64,000 nucleotides of DNA from Pedobacter sp. WC2423. Its GTDB lineage: Bacteria > Bacteroidota > Bacteroidia > Sphingobacteriales > Sphingobacteriaceae. The translations under genes and the position numbers were made by a program. Positions 51,426 through 59,230 of the stretch are shown piece after piece. Position 1 is the stretch's first letter. Each line of letters begins with the position of its first letter. The stretch spans positions 1,364,001 through 1,428,000 of the forward strand of contig NZ_CP162005.1 in the NCBI RefSeq assembly GCF_040822065.1. Direction: 5' to 3'. The notes beneath the pieces are model-generated. The model ran no database searches. It was not told the origin of the DNA and saw only the letters and a program-made list of their open reading frames with translations.

Positions 51426-52334
51426 CTATAAATTATATTTAAAGACAGATGGAGTAACTCCTGTATGTTTTTTGAAATAATTATTGAAGTGCGCAGGATA
51501 ATCAAATCCAAGACAATACCCAATTTCAGCAACATCCCAGTCTGTATTTTTCAGCAGGGTTTTCGCTTCATCCACAATCCTGTTACTGATCATTTGCGTA
51601 GTGGTTTTGCCAGTATGCGATTTAATCACATAATTTAAATGATTCACATGGATATTCAGCTGGCTGGCAAACTCAGAGGCACTTTTGATTTTGAGTGGGT
51701 TTTCTGGTGAATCTACTGGAAACTGGCGTTCCAGTAATTCGATGAACATCGGCGTTATCCGGTCAGAAACATCTTTATGCGCAATTAAACTATCAGCAGA
51801 TTGTATCTTTATCCCCTGATGTATGATGAGTTTAAGTAAACTTCTGATCACCTCAAATTTATACTCATAATCACTTTTCAATTCTGCTATCATTTGCCTG
51901 AAATACCCGCTAACTAAATCTGTTTGTTCCTGATTGAGAAAAAAAACGGGCTCCAGTACCGGGTTAAACAGCGGACAGGTCAGCTCTAGTCCTTTCTTCA
52001 GTTCGGCCGAGATAAAAGAGTCATTGAACAAGCACAAATAGCCTTCCTGGATCTCTGTGGTAGATTCCCAGGAATAAGGTACAGAAGGATTTGAAAAAAC
52101 AAGTGCAGGCTCACTGACTTCAATCACCTGATCTGCAAAGTGAAGTCTGCCTGCTCCAATGGTCAGACACATTTTATAGTGATCCCTCCTGTTGTAGGGA
52201 GTCACTTTATTGCAGTAGGATCTGGGCTGGACGTTAAAATGACTCAAATTACCTTTAGGGTTTAATAAATCAGAAGGAATAGCCTGATTTGTTCTGTGGT
52301 AATAATCTCCAAGGGTTTCTATAGCTGCCTGCAT
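51426..52334 (-). CDS. AraC-family transcriptional regulator
   Basis: 302 residues: an N-terminal cupin-like sensor domain (about 30-160, with a histidine-poor core) and a C-terminal double helix-turn-helix (about 205-302), with SASEFASQLNIHVNHLNYVI and AEIGYCLGFDYPAHFNNYFK, then the closing TGVTPSVFKYNL. The target genes are unknown. A -7 element TATCTTTG on the minus strand (52358-52365) lies 24 bp before the ATG. Confidence 0.93.
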   Translation of the reverse strand: MQAAIETLGDYYHRTNQAIPSDLLNPKGNLSHFNVQPRSYCNKVTPYNRRDHYKMCLTIGAGRLHFADQVIEVSEPALVFSNPSVPYSWESTTEIQEGYLCLFNDSFISAELKKGLELTCPLFNPVLEPVFFLNQEQTDLVSGYFRQMIAELKSDYEYKFEVIRSLLKLIIHQGIKIQSADSLIAHKDVSDRITPMFIELLERQFPVDSPENPLKIKSASEFASQLNIHVNHLNYVIKSHTGKTTTQMISNRIVDEAKTLLKNTDWDVAEIGYCLGFDYPAHFNNYFKKHTGVTPSVFKYNL

Positions 52335-52357
52335 GTTGAATTGAATATTTCAAAGAA

Positions 52358-52365
52358 CAAAGATA
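52358..52365 (-). promoter_or_regulatory. -7 promoter element of the AraC gene
   Basis: Minus-strand TATCTTTG matches TAnnTTTG. No TTTG at the ideal spacing. Confidence 0.4.
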
Positions 52366-52589
52366 ATTAAAAAACAGCGCTAATTTTTCACTCTTCCTTT
52401 TTCAAGCTCAGCACTATCCCGCTTAATTTTCTATCCAATACGCTTCCAAAATTATAATTGAATGCCAGGCATAAGGAATACAACGCTATAAAAACGTTCC
52501 CGAACAGGTTGATTTATAGCGATACTATCGGTTTTTTATATCTTTACAAGTAGCCAAACAGCCTTGTTCGCTATTAAATAGTACATAAA

Positions 52590-52778
52590 ATGATTCAAAT
52601 ATTAAGAACAGACTCAGAAAACCCGGACTTTATTAAGCTTATCAAGCTTCTTGATGAATATCTGGCAGAAAAAGATGGCAATGATCATTCTGGTTATCAG
52701 CTCATTCCAAATTACGGGCAGTATGCAGAGATTGAGAATAGCGTCTGCCTTGAAAAAGATATGATCCACATTTTTTAA
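52590..52778 (+). pseudogene. GNAT acetyltransferase with an internal in-frame deletion
   Basis: A 62-residue frame whose first 34 residues (MIQILRTDSENPDFIKLIKL, then LDEYLAEKDGNDHS) look like the start of a known GNAT group and whose last ones (GYQLIPNYGQYAEIENSVCL) look like its very end. The acetyl-CoA core between them (about 90-100 residues in relatives) is missing, with the junction near 52691. The remaining peptide lacks any catalytic region, so it is likely a remnant. It is followed 4 bp later by the DUF2784 gene. Confidence 0.72.
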
Positions 52779-52782
52779 CAGG

Positions 52783-53154
52783 ATGAATTATCTACTGCTC
52801 GACTGGTTCTTCACCTTGCTTCATTTGGTTATTATCGGCTTTAATTTATCAGGATGGATATGGCCGTCTACAAGAAAGCTGCATCTCATTGTAGTAGCGC
52901 TGACTTTAGGCTGCTGGTTAATCCTGGGTATCTGGTACGGCTTAGGGTATTGTCCGATTACAGACTGGCAATGGCAGATTAAAGAAAAATTGGGTGAAGT
53001 TAATCTCCCGGGTTCCTTTATTAAATACTATGCTGACAAGATTTCCGGACAGGATATCTCTTCTCTATTTATTGATATCATAACCGGTGTTAGTTTTACG
53101 CTGGCAATAATGATGACTATTTATTTGAATTTTATCAGGAGGAAACGCATTTAG
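52783..53154 (+). CDS. DUF2784 membrane protein
   Basis: 123 residues with three to four hydrophobic segments. The motif GLGYCPITDWQWQIKEKLG matches the DUF2784 family of small inner-membrane proteins of unknown function. It begins 4 bp after the deleted GNAT frame. The converging hydrolase gene ends at 53405, with a long palindrome in between. Confidence 0.83.
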   Translation: MNYLLLDWFFTLLHLVIIGFNLSGWIWPSTRKLHLIVVALTLGCWLILGIWYGLGYCPITDWQWQIKEKLGEVNLPGSFIKYYADKISGQDISSLFIDIITGVSFTLAIMMTIYLNFIRRKRI

Positions 53155-53240
53155 CCTGCAAATATTTCTGTGTGAATTGTGTAAACAACAGTCAGTAATT
53201 TACTTTTTACTGTAAACTAATTCCAGTATAGGACAGTCGG

Positions 53241-53313
53241 TTTCTGGTCGGAGTTGAGAGGGGGTTGAAAGGGCCCCTGGCCCTTTCAACCCCCTCTCAA
53301 CTCCGACCAGAAA
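53241..53313. repeat. 35-bp perfect inverted repeat with a 3-nt loop
   Basis: Arms 53241-53275 and 53279-53313 are perfectly complementary, with loop CCT. The arms start TTTCTGGTCGGAGTTGAGAG and are much richer in G and C than the flanks. There is no T-run on either strand, so it is not an ordinary terminator. It sits in a converging intergenic gap. It could be a palindromic mobile element, a cruciform or an RNA hairpin. Confidence 0.88.
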
Positions 53314-53404
53314 TATATCTTGAACAATTCTGTATCAATGGAACCATCTATCCGTAAAACCAGCCTGATTTCATACTTAATAGCTTTGTGCGCATTTGTT
53401 TCCC

Positions 53405-53938
53405 TTACAATAACCTCTTTAAGATCAATTGTCCTTCTTCCCATAATCCGAGATCAGCATCTGAATTGATATGGCCATGAAAACCGATATTAATGAATTC
53501 ACTACCCCATTGTGCTGCAAAATAGCCGGCTCTTTGCAAATCAACATAAGGATCGTCTTCACTTGTGACAACGATGGAAGGAAAGGGTAATTTTGTGATT
53601 GGTATTGGAGAAAAACTTCTGATAGAATCGGGTGTATGTGCGGGAGAATCAACATCTGCAGGAGCTACAAGCAGAGCCCCTTTTACAGAAGCGTTGGTAT
53701 ATTTACCTGCCCAATGTGCTACCAAAGAGACGGCAAGGCTATGCGCAACTAAAATAACAGGACTGTTCAGCTTTAAAATGGTTGTATTTAATTGTGCTAA
53801 CCATTTTTCAAGTTCTGGCTTATCCCAATTTTCCTGTTCAAGCCGGGTTACGTTATCCAGGTTTTTTGCCCAGAAACTTTGCCAATGGTTTTCTCCAGAA
53901 CCGCCAAGCCCTGGTATAATCAATATTTTTGTTGTCAT
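53405..53938 (-). CDS. RBBP9/YdeN-family serine hydrolase
   Basis: Cytosolic alpha/beta hydrolase of 177 residues. It opens KILIIPGLGGSGENHWQSFW, has the nucleophile region VILVAHSLAVSL (Ser in HSLA), Asp in SEDDPYVDL and His in GFHGHINSDADLG; the elbow is AHSLA rather than GxSxG, normal for RBBP9/YdeN. Substrate unknown. The gene begins 10 bp after the stop of the 25-residue repeat protein, so the two are probably one operon. Confidence 0.9.
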   Translation of the reverse strand: MTTKILIIPGLGGSGENHWQSFWAKNLDNVTRLEQENWDKPELEKWLAQLNTTILKLNSPVILVAHSLAVSLVAHWAGKYTNASVKGALLVAPADVDSPAHTPDSIRSFSPIPITKLPFPSIVVTSEDDPYVDLQRAGYFAAQWGSEFINIGFHGHINSDADLGLWEEGQLILKRLL

Positions 53939-53948
53939 TAATTAATGA

Positions 53949-54890
53949 TTAATAATCCTCTGATTCCAGCAATAATTTCATGAATAGCCTTAGTGACTCA
54001 GGATCTTCCCCATTATTAACCGAGGTAGTGGTATTCCCAAAAATGTCATTAACTTTTTTGATGGATAATAACTGCTTTCCATTCTGATCAGTAATGATCT
54101 TCTTCTCGTTTCCAAAAATATCAGCTGAAGTTTTTATAATGGCAGTTTTTTGTCCGTTACTGTTACGGATTGTTATCTTTTCATTGCCAAGAACATCTTT
54201 GGATTTCTTGATAGAACCTATGCGCTCCCCGTTAGAACCAGTCACCTCTTTCGTTTCATCGCCAAAGATATCAGTAGATGTCTTTATAGTTGCAGCTCTG
54301 CGACCGCTTCCATCATAAATTGAGATCGTCTTATTTCCAAAGATGTCGGTTGACTTTTTAACGGAACCAATTTTTTCCCGATCAGCTCCGGTAATATGCT
54401 GTGTTTCATCCCCGAAAATATCTGTAGAAGTTTTGATAGCCATTTTTGGCCGTCCGTTTCCGTCATTAACTTCAGTAGTCTCCTGGCCAAAAATGTCAGT
54501 TGATTTTTTAACCGAGCTTATGACCTGACCATCAGCACCAGTCATACGGCTGGTTTGATTACCAAAAATATCAGTTGTTGTTTTTACAGTAGCTTTTGAC
54601 ATTCCTTTCTCGTCATAAATAGCCACAGTTTTGTCTCCAAAGATATCCGTTGATGTTTTTATGGATTGTAATTTCTCCCCATTGGGGCCAGTCATACTTT
54701 TAATCTTATTTCCGAAAAAATCAGTAGAATGAGTAACTGTAGCTAATTTCTTTCCATTCTGATCTGTATACGTTTCAATAGTATCTCCAAAAATATCTGC
54801 TTTTTTTGAAATGGTATAGGTCTGTGCATTCGCAATCACAGCACCCATTAAAAAAAACAGTAAAATCAGAAGTTTCATTTTCATAAACAT
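53949..54890 (-). CDS. Secreted protein of eleven exact 25-residue repeats
   Basis: 313 residues. Signal peptide to residue 23 (MGAVIANAQ). The whole mature part up to about 295 is repeats: the D-I-F-G word occurs at 32, 57, 82, 107, 132, 157, 182, 207, 232, 257 and 282, that is every 25 residues with no insertion or loss. The consensus is TDIFGNxT, a T/Y-x-G/D turn, GxG, then xIKTS. The residues before each D alternate between KKS and KTS. No cysteine. It looks beta-rich, somewhat like YD repeats, but I recognise no family. Three Met codons near the start (54890, 54884, 54878) are possible. Function unknown; a surface fibre or adhesive is a guess. Confidence 0.85.
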   Translation of the reverse strand: MFMKMKLLILLFFLMGAVIANAQTYTISKKADIFGDTIETYTDQNGKKLATVTHSTDFFGNKIKSMTGPNGEKLQSIKTSTDIFGDKTVAIYDEKGMSKATVKTTTDIFGNQTSRMTGADGQVISSVKKSTDIFGQETTEVNDGNGRPKMAIKTSTDIFGDETQHITGADREKIGSVKKSTDIFGNKTISIYDGSGRRAATIKTSTDIFGDETKEVTGSNGERIGSIKKSKDVLGNEKITIRNSNGQKTAIIKTSADIFGNEKKIITDQNGKQLLSIKKVNDIFGNTTTSVNNGEDPESLRLFMKLLLESEDY

Positions 54891-54974
54891 AAGTTAACCG
54901 GAAAAATTCAGACTAAAATAACATTTTATACTAAATAAATATTAAAACTCAATTTATTGAACTAAATTGATCGA

Positions 54975-55382
54975 ATGGATAAAATAGTCATATTTGAAAC
55001 ATTTTATAATCCTATAGAAGCAAATATTGTAAAATCAAGATTAATGGATGCAGACATTCAGTGTTTTTTATCCGATGAAAATACAATTATTATGAATCCT
55101 TTATATACACAGGCTCTGGGCGGTGTTAAACTTCATCTTTTTGAAAGAGATGTTGATTTAGCCAGAAGTATATTAGGAGAAACAATCCCTGTTTTAGAAA
55201 CATCTGAAGAAGAAAAAGGAGAATACATTTGCCCCAAATGCGGATCCCGGAATGTTGGCTATGTTCAGGCTACTAAAAGACGATTTGGTATTTTGACGAT
55301 GCTGGTATCTATAGCTTTTTTCGTTTATCCGTTCCATGTCAAGAAAGTCCATCACTGTTTTAACTGTCTCCACGAGTATTAA
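54975..55382 (+). CDS. DUF2007 domain, zinc ribbon and membrane segment
   Basis: 135 residues. The N-terminus (about 1-70) matches the DUF2007 putative signal-transducing domain (VIFETFYNPIEANIVKSRLM, then VKLHLFERDVDLARSIL). A zinc-ribbon pair follows, CPKC and CFNC, at about residues 85 and 130, flanking a hydrophobic segment (ILTMLVSIAFFVYPFHV). It diverges from the repeat protein, with 84 bp between them and no clear promoter. Function unknown. Confidence 0.8.
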   Translation: MDKIVIFETFYNPIEANIVKSRLMDADIQCFLSDENTIIMNPLYTQALGGVKLHLFERDVDLARSILGETIPVLETSEEEKGEYICPKCGSRNVGYVQATKRRFGILTMLVSIAFFVYPFHVKKVHHCFNCLHEY

Positions 55383-55404
55383 TCTATAACAGCTATTTAA
55401 TACT

Positions 55405-55599
55405 ATGGCCATTTTTAAAAAGATAGATCATAACGAATTGTATTTGTACATGAACGGCAATCTTATTTATAAGCGCTGGTTAGACACCGGATATTCTAAA
55501 GTATTCGATGTAATGGCCTATGATAAACATACCCTGATAAGTATCCTCGATTTAGAACATGTTATTGATGAAACAGAACAAAATGCAGGTCCGCTATAA
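55405..55599 (+). CDS. Small protein of unknown function
   Basis: 64 residues, cytosolic, with a strand-rich pattern (ELYLYMNGNLIYKRWLDTGYS). It starts 22 bp after the DUF2007 gene and is probably co-transcribed. No family is recognised; codon use and spacing suggest a real gene. Confidence 0.6.
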   Translation: MAIFKKIDHNELYLYMNGNLIYKRWLDTGYSKVFDVMAYDKHTLISILDLEHVIDETEQNAGPL

Positions 55600-55618
55600 A
55601 TAAATTGTATAGACCTGT

Positions 55619-56881
55619 TTAGTTCATCGAATAAGGCCAGCTGTAAATAGCTACATCACCAGGGTCAACCATCACTTTATTAATATTTGAATTTTGTCTC
55701 ACTGAAGATCCATCTTTTTGAACTCTGCTTACGCCTGGTTTACACTTTATAGATACGGTCATCGGTGTGGTAAAATCGTGATTAACAATAACCAGATATG
55801 ATTTTGCTTTGTTTTTCATCACTGAAACAACTGCTCCCAATCCATCAGTTTTAAGTAATGCGATTGGTTTAGGAAGTTTAATTAACCGGCGTGTACCCCT
55901 TGGGGCCACATCACCAGTATGGTTTACTGAAACTACCTTAGCGCCTAAAAACACACCAGATAAACCTTTAATTTCTTTATTTAATTGTTGTAAACTCTGA
56001 TACACTTCGGTTTGCCTTCCATCGGTACCAATTGCAGCTGTACGAAACTGTGGGGTTGATGGTGTCCAGTAAGTAAAATACTGAATACCCTGGGCTCCAT
56101 AGGCCAGGTTACTGTATACCTGTAACTTCAATGCACCCAATGTTGGTACCGGATAAGGTGGCTGACCGACAGAAAGCGCAAAAGCCCAGAACGGTCTGCC
56201 TGATCTTTGGCTTGCTTTAGCAATCGTTTCTAAATTCTGATAAAACGATGGCCTTACTGATTGCCTGGTACTTCCGGTAATTGGGTAATGATCAAAAGAT
56301 ATGATCTGCGTAGGTACTTCTTTTATAAAACTATCCAAATACTCATTATAGGTGCTCGCACCCAGATATTTTTCGACCTGATAATTTGGAAAAAGATTAA
56401 CATAACATATATGTTTATTATCAATCGCTCTTATCCTTTTCACCAGTTTCCCCACTTGAAGAAAATCCTTGCGTGATGGTTCATCTGACAAAAAATAACC
56501 AGCAAGCGCCGGATGATTCATAAAGCGCCTTACAGTCTTTTCAGGATCACTGATTATCTCAGGACAGGAAACAAATAACTTAAGCCCGACTTGCTGTCCC
56601 ACATCCAATGCCGCCTGCATAGCATCTGCACTTGAAAAATGATAGTAACTCATAGTTACACCAGAAGCACGCAGCTGCTGATAACGCGAAACATTAGTTA
56701 AATTTTCTGGTATGGCCAGAATTGCAATTACAGGGATTTGAGGCCCATTTTTTGAAGTATCAGCAACAACAGAATTAGCGCTGACAGCATATTTACCTAA
56801 AGTTTCTTGTGGATCTTTTTTGCTTCCCTTGCTAATTGTGGCAATTGAAACAATTAATAGAGCTAGCAGTAGTTTTTTCAT
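55619..56881 (-). CDS. Secreted glycoside-hydrolase-like TIM barrel protein
   Basis: 420 residues with signal peptide (MKKLLLALLIVSIATISKGS). The core looks like a clan GH-A barrel: GYFLSDEPSRKDF holds a candidate acid/base Glu134, then VNLFPNY, IISFDHYPITG and a GIQYFTYWTP strand. A C-terminal beta-sandwich (about 335-420) follows. GH42- or GH5-like is possible; substrate unknown. The -7 element TACCTTTG (56889-56896) sits only 7 bp before the ATG. Confidence 0.72.
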   Translation of the reverse strand: MKKLLLALLIVSIATISKGSKKDPQETLGKYAVSANSVVADTSKNGPQIPVIAILAIPENLTNVSRYQQLRASGVTMSYYHFSSADAMQAALDVGQQVGLKLFVSCPEIISDPEKTVRRFMNHPALAGYFLSDEPSRKDFLQVGKLVKRIRAIDNKHICYVNLFPNYQVEKYLGASTYNEYLDSFIKEVPTQIISFDHYPITGSTRQSVRPSFYQNLETIAKASQRSGRPFWAFALSVGQPPYPVPTLGALKLQVYSNLAYGAQGIQYFTYWTPSTPQFRTAAIGTDGRQTEVYQSLQQLNKEIKGLSGVFLGAKVVSVNHTGDVAPRGTRRLIKLPKPIALLKTDGLGAVVSVMKNKAKSYLVIVNHDFTTPMTVSIKCKPGVSRVQKDGSSVRQNSNINKVMVDPGDVAIYSWPYSMN

Positions 56882-56888
56882 AATTGAT

Positions 56889-56896
56889 CAAAGGTA
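56889..56896 (-). promoter_or_regulatory. -7 promoter element close to the glycosidase start
   Basis: Minus-strand TACCTTTG matches TAnnTTTG, 7 bp before the ATG, so the message would be almost leaderless. Confidence 0.38.
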
Positions 56897-57030
56897 GTAT
56901 AGTTGGTATATATTTCAGCGCAAAAACGCAATTGTAATGATAATGTAGCTCTTTTACGTTTTTTTGGCAGTTGTAGTGAAATTATTTATATTTTAGTTAA
57001 CAATTCTGATATTCTAACCAAAGCTTATAT

Positions 57031-58224
57031 ATGGCCCGGAGACGCCTCTTCCTGATTTTTTGTATTCTAGCAATTTTTGTGTCCGTGGTTGTACAATGTA
57101 CACAGGTAAAAAGTAAAAGTAACGACAGCAGAGGGCCCGCCTACGCAGGGAGTTCTGCTTGTGTAAGCTGTCATAAAGACCTTACAGCGTCTGCATTCCA
57201 CAATTCCCATTTTAATGCTTCAAAGATGTTAACTAAAGATAACTCTGCCGACAGCTTACACATACCTGACGGAGAATTTGTTTTTAATGAACAGACTAAA
57301 GTTCAGGTCAAAAACCGTGCTGATGGCCTGTATCAGTCTGCAGTGATCAATGGGATTGATAGAAAAACTGAGCATACTGACATGGTTTTTGGTGCAGGAA
57401 ATAGTGCATATACTTTCGCATACTGGTATGGTAAACAACTGATGCAAATGCCGTTAAACTATCTGACCAAAGATCATCAGTGGGTAAACAGCCCGGGGTT
57501 CCCTGACAACCAGATTTATTTTGGCAGGCCAATCATCTCGCGTTGTTTAGAATGCCATAGTTCCTTCGCAGACAAAAAGCTAATACAGGGCCCTAATTTT
57601 TCGATAACAGAAGAATACGTTAAAAACTCTGTTATTGCTGGTATAGATTGCGAACGCTGTCATGGCCCGGCGGCTCAGCATGTAACCTTCCATCAGGAAA
57701 ACCCTACGGTGAAAAAGGCTAATTATATGGTGAGTTATAAAAAACTGGCTTTATTACGAAGAATAGATGTGTGCGGAGTATGCCATTCAGGAACTGGTAT
57801 CAAAACCGTGAGTTCTACGTTTAGTTTTAAACCTGGAGATACGTTAAAAACACTACCCGAATATAGTGCTTATAGAGGAGAAGATCCGGATGTACATGGT
57901 AAACAAAAGCCGCTGCTTGAAGCTAGTGCATGTTATAAAATTGGTAAGGCAGAATGTATTACGTGCCACGATGTACATGAAAATAAGAAACCTGACCTGG
58001 TGGTTTATTCCGCTAAATGCATTAGCTGTCATCAGGATGTGAAACATGAAACATTGAAAGATAATAACAAAGCTATGCTGGCAAAGAACTGTATCGACTG
58101 CCATATGCCGGTCAAAGAATCTCACGCTATTGGTTTCCAGATGAGCAACAGCAAGGAGAAGATACCTTATAAACTGCGTACACACCGTATTGCGATTTAT
58201 AATGATCTGGTTAAGGGTAAATAA
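57031..58224 (+). CDS. Seven-haem c-type cytochrome
   Basis: 397 residues with an N-terminal signal (MARRRLFLIFCILAIFVSVV) and possible lipid site Cys23 (VVQC, weak lipobox). Seven CxxCH sites are visible: CVSCH (44-48), CLECH, CERCH, CGVCH, CITCH, CISCH and CIDCH. The opening AYAGSSACVSCHKDLTASAF resembles the cytochrome c554-like family. Electron-transfer role in the periplasm or at the outer membrane is inferred from this. No reductase gene is nearby; the partner is unknown. Confidence 0.88.
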   Translation: MARRRLFLIFCILAIFVSVVVQCTQVKSKSNDSRGPAYAGSSACVSCHKDLTASAFHNSHFNASKMLTKDNSADSLHIPDGEFVFNEQTKVQVKNRADGLYQSAVINGIDRKTEHTDMVFGAGNSAYTFAYWYGKQLMQMPLNYLTKDHQWVNSPGFPDNQIYFGRPIISRCLECHSSFADKKLIQGPNFSITEEYVKNSVIAGIDCERCHGPAAQHVTFHQENPTVKKANYMVSYKKLALLRRIDVCGVCHSGTGIKTVSSTFSFKPGDTLKTLPEYSAYRGEDPDVHGKQKPLLEASACYKIGKAECITCHDVHENKKPDLVVYSAKCISCHQDVKHETLKDNNKAMLAKNCIDCHMPVKESHAIGFQMSNSKEKIPYKLRTHRIAIYNDLVKGK

Positions 58225-58408
58225 TATTTTAAGACACCGGATTGCCAGGTTTCATATGCGAAATAGTTATTTTTGGGAGTAAAAGTTGTTCTTAAGCAGG
58301 CTTATAAGGACAAGCTTTTCAAGATCAATCGTGCAAAAAAACGTAGTTGAAAGTGGTAGTGCTCATGTAAATTGCAATCTTTATAAATTGCAAATAAAGG
58401 TCAATTCA

Positions 58409-59047
58409 ATGGAAAATAATGTTTCTCCAAATATTATAAAAAAGTGGCTTACTGCTTGGGCATTATCAAGAGAATTGCCATTACCGACTAATTTTAAATC
58501 TGGTTATAAGGTTGATGTTGGTTATCAGAAACAAAAAGCTCGTTATGTATTTGCTGAACTTAATGATGATTTTATCCAACTTTCACAAACTATTAACGAA
58601 ACTTGGGTTTTCCTAAAAGTTTGTGCTTCTCCTGAAGAGCTTAAAAATAAAATATCTGGAAAATGGGTAATTCAACCACAGGGATACCTGATGTCTTGTG
58701 TTTCTCCTATGAATATACAGGTTAATCTACCCGATGGCTATGAAATAGAATTTGACAATTATAATTCAACAACACTTGTTAAAATTATGACTAAAAACGG
58801 GGAGTTAGCTTCCGCAGGTCGTATTGTTATTCTAGATGATTTAGCAGTTTATGATAGGATATCAACAGAAGAAAATCATAAGCGAAACGGTCTTGCTACT
58901 TTTTTGATAAAGGAGCTTGAACGAATTGCAATATCAAAAAATGTTTACAAAAATTTTTTGGTTGCAACAGAACAAGGAAAATTGCTATATCAATCTTTGG
59001 GCTGGAAAGTTTGTAGTCTTTATACATCAGTTGTTATTCCGTTATAG
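58409..59047 (+). CDS. GNAT-fold protein with long N-terminal region
   Basis: 212 residues from the ATG at 58409, which follows AAAGG; an in-frame TTG at 58286 would add 41 unlikely residues. The C-terminal half (about 110-205) fits a GNAT domain: GRIVILDDLAVYDRISTEEN, then KRNGLATFLIKELERIAI and LVATEQGKLLYQSLGWKVCS. The N-terminal half (1-105) is not recognised (NIIKKWLTAWALSRELPLP). The gene is more AT-rich than its neighbours and may have been acquired. Substrate unknown. Confidence 0.78.
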   Translation: MENNVSPNIIKKWLTAWALSRELPLPTNFKSGYKVDVGYQKQKARYVFAELNDDFIQLSQTINETWVFLKVCASPEELKNKISGKWVIQPQGYLMSCVSPMNIQVNLPDGYEIEFDNYNSTTLVKIMTKNGELASAGRIVILDDLAVYDRISTEENHKRNGLATFLIKELERIAISKNVYKNFLVATEQGKLLYQSLGWKVCSLYTSVVIPL

Positions 59048-59230
59048 TTTTATTTCAAGAAATTGTCAGTGTTTAGTTTTGACCTAGTCCTATAACTATT
59101 TTACCGCTAAATGAGAAAAACTCCGCATTTCTGTGATCCCGCTGGATATTAAAAAAAATTAATTTCCATTTCATAGCAGCTTCATTGCCGCAGACTTTAT
59201 TTGCGGTGAATATTTGTGAAAACTATCGCT

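Noticed and set aside
53241..53313. The long palindrome as an ordinary intrinsic terminator
   Set aside because: No T-run follows on either strand, and the arms are far longer than needed.
53338..53469. 43-codon plus-strand frame right after the palindrome (starts MEPSIRKTSLISYLIALCAF)
   Set aside because: It looks like a signal-anchor start, but it runs into the end of the real hydrolase gene on the other strand and stops soon after. It could be a gene remnant; too little to call.
53565..53945. 126-codon plus-strand frame antisense to the RBBP9-like hydrolase
   Set aside because: Shadow frame of a gene with a full hydrolase motif set.
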